Source: Melitaea cinxia (taxonomy: Eukaryota; Arthropoda; Insecta; Lepidoptera; Nymphalidae). From it: a stretch of 64,000 nucleotides of DNA. The stretch covers positions 17,257,210 to 17,321,209 of the forward strand of contig NC_059398.1 in the NCBI RefSeq assembly GCF_905220565.1, in the 5' to 3' direction. The translations under genes were made by a program, and so were the position numbers. The notes under the pieces are model-generated. The model saw nothing but the letters and a program-made list of their open reading frames with translations, had not been told where the DNA came from and ran no database searches. Positions 12,025 to 24,550 of the stretch are shown here, one piece after another (position 1 is the first letter of the stretch; each line of letters begins with the position of its first letter).

Positions 12025-12161
12025 TTGTAACCCGGATCATCAGCCAGTTGCACGTAATCGATGTGTTTTGTACGCCTGATCTTCGTCCTCTGCTCTAGTC
12101 TGTTCCCGCATCCCTGGTTCATCTTGGTCCGCGCTTCAAATATCACATGAGGGTGTTTCTG
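12025..12161 (-). CDS. Putative internal coding exon of an unidentified host gene
   Basis: On the minus strand an acceptor-like gtttgtttcAG ends at 12162 and a consensus donor GTAAGT begins at 12024. They bound a 137-bp segment with one fully open frame of 45 codons plus two bases. It encodes a basic, lysine/arginine-rich peptide (contains KHPHVIFEARTKMNQGCGNR and RRTKHIDYVQLADDPGY). GC content is well above the AT-rich flanks, and no repeat family in the window shares it. I do not recognise the protein. A second AG three bases downstream would shorten the exon by one codon. If real, the host gene is transcribed on the minus strand and the surrounding kilobases are intron. It could still be a relic of an unfamiliar mobile element. 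Confidence 0.6.
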
Positions 12162-12179
12162 CTGAAACAAACCGATCTA

Positions 12180-13060
12180 CATGTTAGTCGTGTATTAGAT
12201 TTGATATTTAGTAATCATTTTATTAAATATATTTTAGTCGTATCATACTACAAGGTTACAGTAATATTCGATTTCGATTTAGACTCATTGGGGTCTACAT
12301 ATCATACTTATCAGGCCCTGCGAGCGGATTTCATTACAAAGATAAATATTTTCAATTGTATATGGATAACAAATGACAATAGTATACTATATTCCATATT
12401 CAAATTTTTTCAGTGAACATTGAAATGACAATTACAGATTTAAAACCAATCATTTCATTATAATATTAAATATTTTGAGCAAGAAGAACCAAAATCAGCA
12501 AGTATATAGCTGATCCAAGAGGAATAACTCTATATCAAGTTCCTATGATATATTACAAATACTTCTATAATAACAGTAGTTAAATATTGTTGTTAATGTG
12601 AATTTGATAATATTAGTCTTTTAGTTCTGAAAAAAAAATTCAACATTTTTAAAAATTTTGTCGCACTTTATCTAAAAAATTTAAATTTTTTATCATGATA
12701 GTCATAAAAAGTAGTTTCGTATAATCATTCTCAAAAATTGTGCCATGACTTTAGGTCAAGTGATGCGATTAACACCAAAAAGTATCGAAATTGAAAACTA
12801 CAAAAAAAAAATGAAGATACCATCTATATAAAGTATATACGATGAATTTCGGTAAACTGTCGAGAGAAAGACAAGTCAACAAGAGACAGATACTTTTAAA
12901 AGTAATAAACCGGGACTCTCTGAACTACGTGATCTGAACAGCAACGAGGAAGGAGACATAATCAAATAGGTCAGGTTTAATCTTGATATCATGTCAAAGT
13001 TGAAAATGCAAATCGATTCAAATGTAATTCGGTTTTAAAATTGTGTTTTTCGTGACGATG
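12180..13060. other. No gene recognised
   Basis: This is AT-rich sequence upstream (minus sense) of the putative exon and may be intron. The 89-codon plus frame 12147-12416 overlaps the exon antisense and has no domain. Confidence 0.4.
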
Positions 13061-13064
13061 AATT

Positions 13065-13250
13065 TTTAAAGTTATACTTCTTATGGCGCGTTAGGAAAAA
13101 ATTATTAGAATAAATTTTTACGATGTGCGCGCACACCGTAACGTAAAAAAAACCGACACCAAGTTAGCTAGTCAAGGCGCTAGTTAGCAATCTGAAGTTA
13201 GCTAGCCAATGAACTAACTTCATACGTGCCTACATAAATATACACACACT
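13065..13250 (+). repeat. Family H non-autonomous element
   Basis: It starts 'aaagttatacttcttatggcgcgttagg' and contains 'gcgcacaccgtaacgtaaaaaaaaccgacac' and 'gaagttagctagccaatgaactaacttc', ending near 'acgtgcctacataa'. The inverted relative at 47125-47285 is more regular, and a third, 5S-bearing relative lies at 63038-63275. It has no coding frame. Confidence 0.5.
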
Positions 13251-16200
13251 TTTTTTTTCATTTTTGCTCTGTTATCAAGGAAAGGAATTTAAAAATGGAA
13301 ATAGGAACTCCTTTAAAAAAAGTAAACTTATTAATTTGAAAGCGCATGAGAAAAAAATCAATAAAAACTTTTCAAATTAACAATTCGAACACAAATTATA
13401 CAAAAAAAAAAATTAAATTAAATTAAATAAAAAACACGTATAACCATAATCATGGTAAGGTTAGTTTAAGCGTATGTATACATTTGTACCAAGACAAATA
13501 TTTCACGTTCAAATGTGAATTTCGCATTGAGAAAGACAATTTGATTTTCTCGTCTACCATGTAAGTGCCTCCGCACGCATTGAATAAAATATTGGTGTGA
13601 GTGATGAAAGCCCTAACACGAATTCACTTTCCATTCACCGGTGTTGCCAGGTGAGGGTAATACATAAATTGAATTAAAGGCCCAATCACGTTCGATTTTT
13701 CGATGAGGTTCGTCGAGTGAATGGTATTTTAGCAGCGAGAGGGTTTACGACGCGGTTTCGGAACGGTATTTCTTCTGTGATAACTGAAAATTTTCAACAT
13801 AAAAGAGTGAATGTAATGAACGAATGCTCGTAATTTTAAACGCTTCTATCGTAGATGTCCGCTGCACTGTGGAATTTTTGTTGAATCAGTTGAATGGATG
13901 GAACTCGGATATGTAATCGAAAATCAAAATGGCAGTTTCTTGCAAGTTATTGGCGTATCTATTTTTATTCTATAAATATATTTTGAATTATCAATTTCAC
14001 ATTATAATATAAGGTTAAACTAAATAAAAATAAATCAATCTATATTTAAAAGTGAATGTTTGTCTGCATGTCCTTTATAGAATAGTAAACTATGCATTTG
14101 GTCATGTCGTGATCTTCAGCAAAGAGTTCTGCATAAGCCCACAAAAGTTTCTGAATTGGTAAAACAAAAAAAAAAAAAAAAATAATAATAATAATAAAAA
14201 ATAAAAAAATCGTAGCAACGCTTGCAGAGTACAGTTAGTTTGATATAATAATCACAATTAAAAAAACACTATTTTTAAAGGTACAGTCATGAATGGGTCA
14301 AATAGAAACTATTTGAAAAGAAAACGCTACAGCGGCGCCACTATACAAGATGGCCACCATTGCAATGAAACATGGCGGCAATTTAGCGGGTATACGCGCC
14401 AAATTGGATATTTTTTCCACCTCGCGTTACCCGCATATTTTTGCCGGGCATTTTAGTCCATTTTTTTTCTTTTTTTTAAATAACCGTTTATGGTAAAGGC
14501 TTCTAGGCTAATGGCATGTCATAACAGGGTAAGTACAGTTTTAGTTTGGCAATCTGTGTGTTATCTGTGTGATGTTATTGAATCTGTTCGATATCAGCTA
14601 TGAAACTCTAATCATTTTATAGTCTGTTGCTTATTCAATTATATGAAAATGTTTGTAAAACAGAACAGAAACCATTTTATTGAACTGAACTAAAAGGCTT
14701 TAAATCCTGTTATTGAGGAAACTTCTTATCTGCTGTAAAATGAAAGTCTAGTCCCTCTCGAAGCTCAACAATGGGTTGGTGAATGATTTCTCCCTAAACA
14801 GTAAAATTTTAATGTGCTTATGAAAACAACTGGGGCCTATGGTTTTTCGTGCTCTTCAAGGTCGAAAGACTAGACTAGAGCAGACATTGAAACCAGAGAA
14901 AATTATTAGTACAAATATAATTATTCACTAGAAACCGGAATCGAGTCTGTGATCTTCGATGTTAATGGAACTTAAAGAGCACTAAATTAGAACAGTTGTC
15001 GCACCAAATTTCAATATTTTTCTATGTGACAGAATAATCATCTGTGCACTTGTGACATCATTCAACTTAAAGGATTTGAACGTTAATACTGCTGGGATTG
15101 GAAATGAGGTTTGATAAAACATAAACTAAGCTTATTTCTGACCTCATACGGCACACTCAATAAAAATCACCTCTTTTCATATCTCAGTCACTTTAACTCG
15201 ATATCGAAAAATGAATCACTATCACGGCTCTTTCATCCCGTAAAATGCTCACAAATTTCAAATTCCCCGAAAAATATTTACTAAAACACAATTTTATCGT
15301 CCATTCAAGCGATATTTAACCTAATGTTCTGAGCGATAAGAACCATACTGTTCCATTATACGTTTGTTGTATTCCAGATCTTGTTTCCTATGAAATATAA
15401 TATTAGAGCATCTAATATTTCTTCATATATTGCTGGCGTAGTGTATGAAATTTCGTAAATTGTTCATCTCGAATTTAAGACGTATAACAAACGGTATAGA
15501 AGTGAAATTCCCTTACCAAATTTTGGGTAGCAGCAATTTATAAATGAAATCACAAAAGGAAAACAATGATGTTTTTATTAAGTGTAGCAGCAGAGTAACA
15601 TTTCAAAAGTGATAGGAAAATTTGACGGAAAGAGTTGAACATTCGAATTCTAATATTTAACATAATATATCAAAAATATTAAAAATTATGTGTGCATGTA
15701 CCAACGCTCAGATGTTGTTGAAGTAGGCAACTAATGCCTGTGTATTACATGCGATATAAACTACATTAAATAATATTATACATAATTTATTCACATGAGT
15801 ATGGTTACAAATTGTGCACCAATGAAATAGAGGCGTAACTCTTAAACTCTGTTTTTTATTTTGTTTTCTTTTTATAACAAAGGTTGCAAACAAGCATACG
15901 GTCCGATAGTAAAATAATTTCTCTGGAATCCTTTCCTCTGGAATCACTCTATTTAATAAAGAAAATCGTTGCGCAGTTTTAAAGATCTAAACACACAGAC
16001 AGCGGGAAGTAATTTTGTTTTATACAAAGTAATGTTGTACAACGTTTGGTTTTATACTCAATTTCGATCATTACATTTTTGTTTTTGATAAAATTATTTG
16101 ATTATTATCGACATAATACGTTATAAATATAAATCTACGTGAATTCACGTTATCAGTGTTTCTGTACATGTCACTAGGAAAATGAACAAATCGTTTGCTG

Positions 16201-16290
16201 CGCTACGCCCTTAATATTCATGGGTACGAGTAACATTTCCCTCGTAAATAACACATTTCTTTATGTATTTTCCAGTAATCATATTCGACA
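13251..16290. other. No gene recognised; simple repeats
   Basis: An A-rich and (ATA)n low-complexity tract lies at 14164-14210. A GC-richer patch at 14325-14405 contains two ATGGC motifs ('caagatggccacc', 'aacatggcggc') and 'ggtatacgcgcc'. No frame longer than 80 codons has any support. Confidence 0.4.
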
Positions 16291-16317
16291 GTGAAAATTT
16301 AAGTCTTTCATTATCAG

Positions 16318-16860
16318 TTCAGCCTATTGCAGTCCACTGGGTAAATCTTGGATATAAAAGCTACACAAACTTACACAACACTTACACAAAGGTAAATCTT
16401 GGATATAAAAGCTATATTGCAATTTCCTTCTGGTACTCTGTCGGCATATACACAAATCTGCTATTATTTTGCACCTTAATAGTCATTATCATCATCACTT
16501 TGGCCTTTCGCAGTCCATTGCTGGACATAGGCCTCCGCAAGTTCGCACCAGACATCCCGGTTTTTCGCAACCTTCATCCAGCCTACACCGGCAATCTTAC
16601 GTAGATCGTCGGTCCAGCAGCCGGAGATCGTCCCACATTGTATTTGCTAAGATACGGTCTCTATTCCAGGACACGTCTGCTCTATCGGCTATCGGTCCTG
16701 CGACACAGGTGACTAGTTCACTTCCACTTCAACTTACTAATTCTGTGGGCTATGTTTTGTTACTTTCGTTCTCTCGCGGGTACTTTCATTTCTAATCCTG
16801 TCTTTGAGAGGAACCCCAAGCATAGCCCGTTCCATTGCACGTTGAGTTTAAAAAAAGAAA
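16318..16860 (-). mobile_element. RTE-like LINE 3' ends, rearranged
   Basis: The interval 16480-16850 is an inverted, degraded copy of the RTE-like 3' end: 'cctttcgcagtccattgctggacataggcctccgcaag', 'acgtagatcgtcggtcc', 'cattgcacgttgag'. The segment 16393-16480 on its 3' side is the same sequence that follows the LINE end at 3331-3580. A second truncated terminus at 16318-16340 and a direct repeat of 'gtaaatcttggatataaaagct' at 16341 and 16392 show local rearrangement. The 113- and 108-codon plus frames here are antisense by-products. Confidence 0.65.
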
Positions 16861-18414
16861 GTTTGTCTTTATTACTCTTTATTATAATTATTTTAAGTAT
16901 TTATTCTTGTATAACATTATTCTATTAGATAGCCTCTTAAGTCGTTAACTACCTAAATCTTCCATCTATAAAATCTAAAGTATCTACATTCTAACTTAAG
17001 TCTAATATAATCTCCACTAAATTTTAACTTGCTATTTACTTCGTACAGTAAAGATGTTCTGTAGATAACACACTTCAGGCTTAAAAATAATTCCAGATTT
17101 AAAAACGAAATTACTTTTTAGTCCCATGGGAATGAAAGTAATTTGTGTCGAAATTTTTTACGTTAAATAAGTGTAATTTTTAAATAGCACGGCGTGAACA
17201 GTTTATTGTGTTTTTTTTTTTAAATTTTATTTATGTTACGCCACACTATGTTTAAGTAGGTCCCAGACATAAAATTCCAAGAAAAACTAAGTTTGATTTT
17301 TGTAGGTTTCTGAATTTGAAAATTGAAGATAAAAATATCGGGAGTTGTCGCAATATCGAGAATCTTAAAATGACAGTCGCGGTAAGTCAAGTGTAAGTCG
17401 AAGTATTAATTGTGACTGTCTAAGCTTTAAAACTAAACGTAAACTTTGTGTTTGGGACCTTATTTATAATTATCACAATATTAGCACATTAGGGACCATT
17501 CATAAATTACTTTTATTTTTTGACCCCTCCCTCGACTATTGCGTGACTCATTTATAAGGTTAGCCTACCCCTACCTAGAGTGACGTCGGACCTCTTCCCA
17601 CCTTTTGTCACACTATGTTACTTTCATCCCACATGTGTGATGTAATTTATAGATGGACGCTTATAGAATATAAAAATGTATTAATTTTTTTTTAATTACC
17701 ACCTCTTTTGATTTCAGTTTATTCGATTATATGATTAATAATTATAATTATATTAAGTGTAGTATTTACATTAATTTAATATGAAATTCTAAACACCGTT
17801 CCTACAGATAACTAATGATTGAATATTGAAGCGGACGTTTCGAACGATGGGCCTTCAATTCGCCTCGCTTTGTTAGCGTCACTATGACGTATGGGACTCA
17901 TTTACCTCGACACTGAACCGGTTAGGCTTGGGATTGTGTGGATACAAATAGAAAAAAAAAATACTCTTTTATCAACACTATCCAGAAAATAAAAAATATA
18001 TATGTCATTTTTGACTTGGCAAACTTTGTAACGCCATGTTCTTTTTTTGCGTGAATTAGTCAATTTTTTTTTCGTGGAACGTTTTCCATAGTTTTTGAAA
18101 ATTCCATGTTTAAAAATTAAAAATGTTAAAATGATTATTCAAATTTGTACGACAATTGAACTACATTTGAGCAGTATTTGTATTCATATAACTTTCGTTG
18201 ATAAATAACTAACAATTAAAAACTTTTCAAATACTGACAAAAAAAAAAATGGAAGCGAACGCATTGTTCTGAAATTTCTTTTTAAAGAATACAAAAACAA
18301 CAACTTAAAATAAACTTTAAATATGTTTGAAATAATATTTTAAGATTAATATAATTTCAAACGACAAAGAACTGCACAAAAGATGCAAAAACGAAGAAAA
18401 TATTTTAATAATTG
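16861..18414. other. No gene recognised
   Basis: AT-rich sequence without a supported coding frame, RNA gene or shared repeat. Confidence 0.4.
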
Positions 18415-18735
18415 TGTTTGCTCGCAAACGAAAAAAACAGACTTCAATTACATCGAAAAGTAATACAACGTAAGTAGATGAAAAAAAAAAATAACAAACG
18501 CACTAGTCGTCACTATAATTTTCGAGGGTTCCCCTCGATTTCTCTGGGATCCCATGATCAGATCCTAGTTTCTTTATCATGGTACCACATCAGGGATATC
18601 TGCTTTCCAACAAAAAAAGAATTAGCAAAATTGATTCATAAATGACAACCATATCCGCAAAAACACATAAAAAAAGATATATATACGGTCGAATTGAAAA
18701 ACCTCCTCCTTTTTTGAAGTTGGTTAAAACAGTGA
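18415..18735 (-). repeat. Family G copy
   Basis: The ends are 'gtgtttgctcgcaaacgaaaaaaac' on the left and 'cctcctccttttttgaagttggtta' on the right, with 'tttctctgggatcccatgatcagatcc' in the middle. These match the copies at 31340-31620 and 62145-62800. The left end carries a palindrome (GTTTGC-GCAAAC type). Class unknown; short frames inside have no domain. Confidence 0.6.
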
Positions 18736-19004
18736 AACAAGAATAAAAGTTGATCCGATTTCCTCTGGAAAAACGTTTTTGAATATGAAACATTTCCTTA
18801 ATTTGTCTCTCTCTCGATAGTTTTATGATAGTAATAACATTAATTGCTTTCCGGAGATTTAAAATTTTCAAATGGATTATGGCTTTAAACGTCGGAAGTG
18901 TTATATGGTCTCTTATTAATATTTCCTCTGCGTGTTCTGTATGAATTTGTTCAAAAGGTATATAAAAATTTTACTTTATTTAGATAGGTTTTGAAAACGA
19001 AAAC

Positions 19005-19190
19005 GACTTAACTGAGGTAGTTCAAAGCAGGAAATATCCTACTCAAAATCTGGAACAGCCCGACTAGTGAAGTGCCTTGAACTCACAGAAGATCACAGCT
19101 AAATAATACTGCTTTCAAGCAGTTTCGCATGCTTCTATAAGCTACGGTAATTACTTACCATCAAGTGAGCCGTACGCTTTTTTGCCTTAT
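19005..19190 (+). repeat. REP-A copy with internal deletion
   Basis: It runs from 'ttaactgaggtag' through 'cagaagatcacagctaaataatactgctttcaagcagt', then jumps to 'gcatgcttctataagctacggtaatt' and 'gtacgcttttttgcc'. The middle block of the family is absent. Confidence 0.65.
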
Positions 19191-19684
19191 AACTTGCTAA
19201 TAACATTTCATCATAAATAAATAACAATCCATCAAAATAATAAATAAAATTTGTTAATAATTGAAAAAACACACGTAAAAAGGTCACAACTATAAAATGA
19301 AGCTGAAAATCTTTTATGAGTAGAACGCTAATTTCGAAACTCCTAACTGTCACCTTTGAGGTGGAACGTCCTAACATCAGCTCAATGCATTAGATTTGAT
19401 TGTCACGCCCGCAGAATATTGAAAAGGAATCGCTCACACAGGCAAAATTGCTCCGCAAAACCGACGAAGTGTATGTAGCCTGCGTATTGATTTTTTCATA
19501 CATACTTTAGAAAGTATGTTAGGGAATTTAACAAGCTTGTTGCTCTCTCCTGCATTCGAGTCATAGAAAGAGTATGAGTACTGACTAGGATATAAAATAG
19601 AGAACTCGGTTAGAACCTTCTAATTTCTACGAACAAGAAAATCAATCACTGTAAAAAATATATATTTTACCTAATATTGTGTTA

Positions 19685-19815
19685 ATTTGGTTAGTAAGGT
19701 GGTTAGAGCTCTTGGGGTGGGTCAGGGTTAGGATTAGCAATGCGCTTGCAATGCTTCCGGTGTTGCTAGCATCTTTAGGGTAACCACTTACTATCAAGTG
19801 GGCCATACGATAGCT
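19685..19815 (+). repeat. REP-A fragment
   Basis: 'ttagtaaggtggttagagctcttggggtgggtcagg', 'aatgcgcttgcaatgcttccggtgttgc' and 'ccacttactatcaagtgggccatacg' are a diverged middle and 3' part of REP-A. Positions 19816-21880 downstream hold no recognised feature. An ATG-initiated 86-codon minus frame at 20342-20602 is somewhat GC-rich but has no domain. Confidence 0.5.
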
Positions 19816-21884
19816 ATCCACAAGGTCAAGGCCAAAGTTAATATTATTGAAATGCCTAGGAAATTATAAAGTATCACAATATTCGACCCAACAGAATTTC
19901 TCTTCATCTAACGCTTTGCTTCGAGTCAAATTTCCTTTTATTTACATCAGCTCAACGTTAAATTTGCAAATAGATAATAACTAACCGTAGCTGTTGTTAC
20001 AGTGCAATGCGGAACAATGAAAAATATAGACATTTTATTTAACTTCCACCAAATAGTCTATTAGCTAGTCCCGCTAAATAACCAGGCTAATACGCTTTAG
20101 TAAATACCAATGAATTGTCTGATTAAAGAACGAATATCAAATAAAATAGACCTTAACATCTTAGGCATAAGTTTTATTTCAGAACGAACACTAAACGTCA
20201 TCTTTGCTCGAAGGACTGCATAAAATAATTTAAAGCATAGGAATATAATCCCTATTCTAACTCAACGAACGGCGATTATCCTTTTGAAAGTTACTGGAAA
20301 GAGTAAGATATTAATGTAATAACAGTCTCTAATGCGATACGCTAAAGTCTATAATCGTCTGAAAGTTTAGAGTATTCGGTGGCGGACACAATCCGGTCAA
20401 CTCCATTGACCCGGGCTCGAGAGATGCTAATTAGTTTTCGACTGCGGTTCGAATGACGGGAATCGAATTCTTGGTACTGGGAATCTGTTCGTCGTGTCAA
20501 CGTTTTACAATCAAAGATTCTCTTTTCAGCTGAAGGTACTCGACACACAAACACAGGCATGTTTATGTAAGCTGTTTGACTGAGTGGAAATTCAGTCTGC
20601 ATAAGCTAGTGAGCATTGCCAGATGTTTCTGCTGATACCAATGGTCTGAAATAAAATGTAAGCGTAGAGTGCCTTTCTGATTAAGTAAAAATTTGAGCGG
20701 TAGTTCTGATGATGTGTGTGAGGACGTCCAGTAACTTCCAAATACTTATTATAAAAAGGGTACTTAAGTCCAAAAAAGGTTATTTTTTTAAATAAAACTT
20801 ATTTGTCTGACGTATCACCACCATCTGCTAAACTGATACTTGAACAGATGTCTCTAAAGAGGGGTTGTCTATATTATTGAACATTGCTAAACAGTGTATA
20901 TTTACAAATAGTTTTGGTTTATATAACGTCTCAGTAAAATTGCAGCAGCATTACTTAGAAAAATTACAATTCACTTTCTTTTCACTACTAATATTTTATT
21001 CTTTAGACGAAAAAACTAACCAGCCCTTCAGCCACCTATCAAATGTTACCATGCCAGTATGAAATAGGTATATATATAAATGTATTAATTCTAGGCGATA
21101 AGTAAAAAAGATAATTGCTTTTTTACCGATGATCGCAGATAAGATTTCTAGAAAATTTATTTGAAAACTTTATCCGAGATGGCTTTCGCCGAGATTAGTA
21201 TTGGCCCCGAAAACAGCGGATTGAATGTTTTAATATTATGTTTTATATCGAACATTTATTTCGCATTATTGTATGATTACAATTATTCAATAGAAATATA
21301 TAATTGGTTTCCTAATGTTTACGCGAATTTCTCTCATTATTCAATTTCACTATATATTCAATTTCCGTTTTTTTTTGTTTCGGATACTTTAAAGCAACCA
21401 AGGTCACGGGAAGTACCGTGACTTAACATAATAAACCGCGATAAAATCCGAAAAAGTAGTTTCATTATAACGATATGTTTAAAAATAACAAATAATAAAG
21501 GGGGCATATAACTACCACAAGGTGACATTTTTATATATAAGGGTAAGACATTTTAGTGTATGCATGACGTAAGTCAATGTCAGAGAATCAGCGTCCACTG
21601 CATTCACCCTCCTGTCGTCATTGGCGGTGGGAGCAATGCGTAAAGGCATTTTCCAGCATCAAGGAAAAGCCAAATACCTAGCCAATGACTTATCATGTCA
21701 AAATTATTTGTACCATAATATTTATTTCACTGCATTGTACAAGAAAGAAGTTCAAAAAAAGAGACTGAAGAATTGGGGCCTAGTCCATCACGAAATTTAT
21801 ATTTGAGTTATATACACTACGAGTAAGAGAGTATGCGGGTTTTTAAATTTATTTATTTTGATACGAATTGGATTTCAGTCAGTC

Positions 21885-22130
21885 AGTCAGTACAGCTTAT
21901 TGCAGTCCACTGCTGGACATAGGCCTCCCCAAGTTCGCGCCAGACATTCCGGTTTTCCGCAATCCCCATCCAGCCTATACCGGCAATCTTACGTAGATCG
22001 TCGTTCTAACGGGCCGGAGGACGTCCCACACTGCGTTTTCCAAGACGCGGTCTCCACTCCAGGACCCGTCTGCTCCAACGGCCATCGGTCCTGTGCCACA
22101 GATGACCAGCCCACTGCCACTTTGGATTTA
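21885..22130 (-). mobile_element. RTE-like LINE 3' end
   Basis: Inverted copy running 'cagcttattgcagtccactgctggacataggcctcccc' to 'ccagcccactgccactt'. It matches the last third of the RT frame at 49920-50420 through the TDDLRKIAGVGWM-like region, with frameshifting differences. The plus 106-codon frame 21858-22178 is antisense to it. Confidence 0.75.
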
Positions 22131-22427
22131 ATACTTTTTATTTTCGGGTTTTATTTCATATCGCATTTTTTTTGGTAAACTGCATAACGAAAATGTGCCA
22201 AAGCGGTTTTATGGATTTAATATCATGTATTGGTCAAACGCGATTTGTCGCTCATTTAATGGTCACACCATACGCTTCCTACAATAAATACGGAGAGAAA
22301 TATAGCTCTTAAAACTGCTGATAAGAGGCTCGTAAATTAACAGAGGAAGAAAATTATAAATTTCTAGCTACGTTTTGCGGTTCCGCTTGCGATTTTGTCG
22401 TCATCAACATTAAATTATTATTAAATT

Positions 22428-22705
22428 AACTGAGGTAGGGCACAGCAGGAATTTCCTGCTCAAAATATGGAGCAGCCCGACTGGGGTAGTACCTCGACCT
22501 TACAGAAGATCACAGCAAAATAATACTGTTTTCAAGCAGTATTGTGTTCCTGTTGGTGAGTAAGGTGACCAGAGCTCCTGGGGGGTGGGGATTGTGTCGG
22601 CAACGCGCTTGCGATGCTTCTGGTGTTGCAGGCGTCTATAAGCTACGGTAATCGCTTACCATCAGGTGAGCCGTACGCTTGTTTGCCGACCTAGTGACAT
22701 AAAAA
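22428..22705 (+). repeat. REP-A copy, near full length
   Basis: It begins 'aactgaggtagggcacagcagg' and runs without large gaps to 'gtacgcttgtttgccgacctagtgacat' plus an A18-type tail. It is nearly identical to 50852-51140, which makes these two the best references for the family in this window. Confidence 0.8.
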
Positions 22706-22789
22706 AAAAAAAAAAAAAATTAGCTACGTTTTGAGACATGCTACGTAATTTTCGTGCTGTTTAGACTTAGCTTTATGTTGTTACATTTT

Positions 22790-23110
22790 ATTGTGGTATT
22801 AAGGAATATAGCCACCCCCTCTCTTCCCGTGGGTATCGTAAGAGGCGACTAAGGGATAACACAGTTCCACTACCACCTTGGAACTTAAAAAAGCCGAATG
22901 ATGGCGGGATAACCATCCAACTGCTGGCTTTGAAATACACAGGCCGAAGACGGGCAGCAGCGTCTTCGGTGCGACAAAGCCAGCCCTGCGGTCAACAATC
23001 CGCTTGCCCCGCGTGGTGACTATGGGCAAAACACATTCATGTCATTTTTGGCTCGAACTTGTGGAAGCCTATGTCCAGTAGTGTACTGCGACATGCTGAT
23101 GTGATGTGAT
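22790..23110 (+). mobile_element. REP-B SINE-like element
   Basis: It runs from 'gtggtattaaggaatatagccaccccctctcttcccgtggg' to 'tggaagcctatgtccagtagtgtactgcg' and a TGATGTGATG tail. The inverted copy at 32578-32904 has similar limits and a clean 11-bp target duplication, so about 320 bp looks like the full unit. The last 40 or so bases match the RTE-like LINE tail. The 76-codon minus frame is not meaningful. Confidence 0.65.
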
Positions 23111-23635
23111 GATTTTATTGTGTTTTAAATACTTCTTATTTCCATATTTGCAAGTAATATTTAAGCAAAGTTTTTAGTCAATAAGTAAAAAGTTTGGCTT
23201 GTCTGGAAGAATTGATAATTAGTTAAAAATTCTTTTCTATTGCATAGTTTATAACTATCTTAAAACAAGATAAGTTACGTAATTTATTTGAGATTTACTA
23301 CAAAGTATAAATAAATAAACTAAAGTATGACTATTGTTAGGGGAAAAAGTATTTATTGAAGAGGGCTATCTAGTCAAACTCTCTCTTTGGACAAAAGGGT
23401 TTTTAATTTTTTTTTTATATATTTAAAATTAAGAAATGAAAAGACAAACATATTACCGATTTGGAGCTCTAATAAAATAGATGAATACATTCGTATCTCT
23501 TCAAAACAAATCCAAGATTTAATTAATATCTATGTTTTGTCTCCGTACTTAATTCTATGAACTGCCCGATGGCAGTGCTAAGTCAGCGGAACAGTTACGT
23601 AGTAATCTAAGTCGGAGAACTGGGGCGCATGCATA

Positions 23636-23740
23636 ACTATCTTTACTAATATTATAAAGCTGAAAAGTTTGTATATAAACGCGCTAACGTCAAGAGCTAC
23701 TGGTTTGACAGTATTTTTTTTTGTACAGTTTGTAATGCTA
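23636..23740 (+). mobile_element. Helitron 5'-end fragment
   Basis: 'tctttactaatattataaagctgaaaagtttgtatataaacgcgctaacg' is the typical 5' segment of lepidopteran non-autonomous Helitrons. No 3' CTAG end follows in register. Confidence 0.5.
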
Positions 23741-23867
23741 ATATAGTATAAGGTGTTAAATCACACTCTTAGTAGATCGATTCCGACAGTTACATCCCAG
23801 TGATGGGCATAGGCCTATTTCTTTGTTACCAATCTTTTTTGGCATATAGAATTTTTTTCTGTTCGTT

Positions 23868-23915
23868 AAGTGTGTGTGTGTGTATGTGTGTGAGTGTGTG
23901 TGTGTGTGTGTGTGC
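23868..23915. repeat. (GT)n microsatellite
   Basis: A GT-dinucleotide run interrupted by two A/G substitutions. It produces cysteine/valine-rich spurious frames on the plus strand. Confidence 0.9.
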
Positions 23916-23959
23916 AATCACCTTGTTGCGAAACAAAGTTTTTCATTTCATTTATTATT

Positions 23960-24130
23960 ATTTTTTATACAACAAGCGTACGGTTCACCTGATGATAAGC
24001 AATTACCGGTGCTTATAGACTTCTGCAATACCATCCACATCGCAAGCGCGTTGCCGACCCTACTCCCAAACCCCCAAGAAGCTCTGGTCACCTTACTACA
24101 GGAATACAACACTGCTTAAAAACAGTATTA
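23960..24130 (-). repeat. REP-A copy
   Basis: Inverted: 'acaacaagcgtacggttcacctgatgataagcaattaccgg', 'ctctggtcaccttac' and 'gaatacaacactgcttaaaaacagtattattta'. The 81-codon plus frame crossing it is an artefact. Confidence 0.7.
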
Positions 24131-24303
24131 TTTAATTGTTATACCGATTCAATATTTTAAGAGTTTTATTTTAATTATTTACGAGTACGTTCATACTTAA
24201 GAGACTAGTTTAAGTTTCTTTATATTTAAGATTGGGATGAAATTCGCGAACGAAGTCTCATGCTGCATGATAAAATAGATGGGTAAGGAATAAAATCTAC
24301 ACT

Positions 24304-24550
24304 ACTAACTCGTTGGCGCAGTTTGTAGTGGCCCTGCTTCCTGCTCCGCGGGTTGCGGTTTCGATTCCCACTGAGTCTGGGTGTAATATTTGTATTTATA
24401 TATCTATGTAACATTTTTATGTATATTTATCAAAGAAAAAGTATTTAGCTATATCAGCTGACTGTTACCTATAACACAAGCATTAAGTCCTTACGACGAC
24501 CGCATGTGTATTTTTTAAGATATTTATTATTATTATTATTTATTATTAAA
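24304..24550 (+). mobile_element. tRNA-derived SINE, full length
   Basis: The head 'actcgttggcgcagtttgtagtggccctgc' (A-box region) and 'ggttgcggtttcgattccc' (B-box region) are followed by the T-rich body, 'agctgactgttacctataacacaagcattaag' and a (TTA)n tail. Pol III boxes are present but the B-box carries an insertion. Positions 24551-26160 downstream show no supported gene. Confidence 0.75.

Noticed and set aside
20342..20602. 86-codon ATG-initiated minus frame
   Set aside because: Composition is reasonable but there is no recognisable domain, splice context or neighbour to support it.
23800..24119. 72- and 81-codon plus frames with cysteine/valine runs
   Set aside because: Produced by the GT microsatellite and an inverted REP-A copy.
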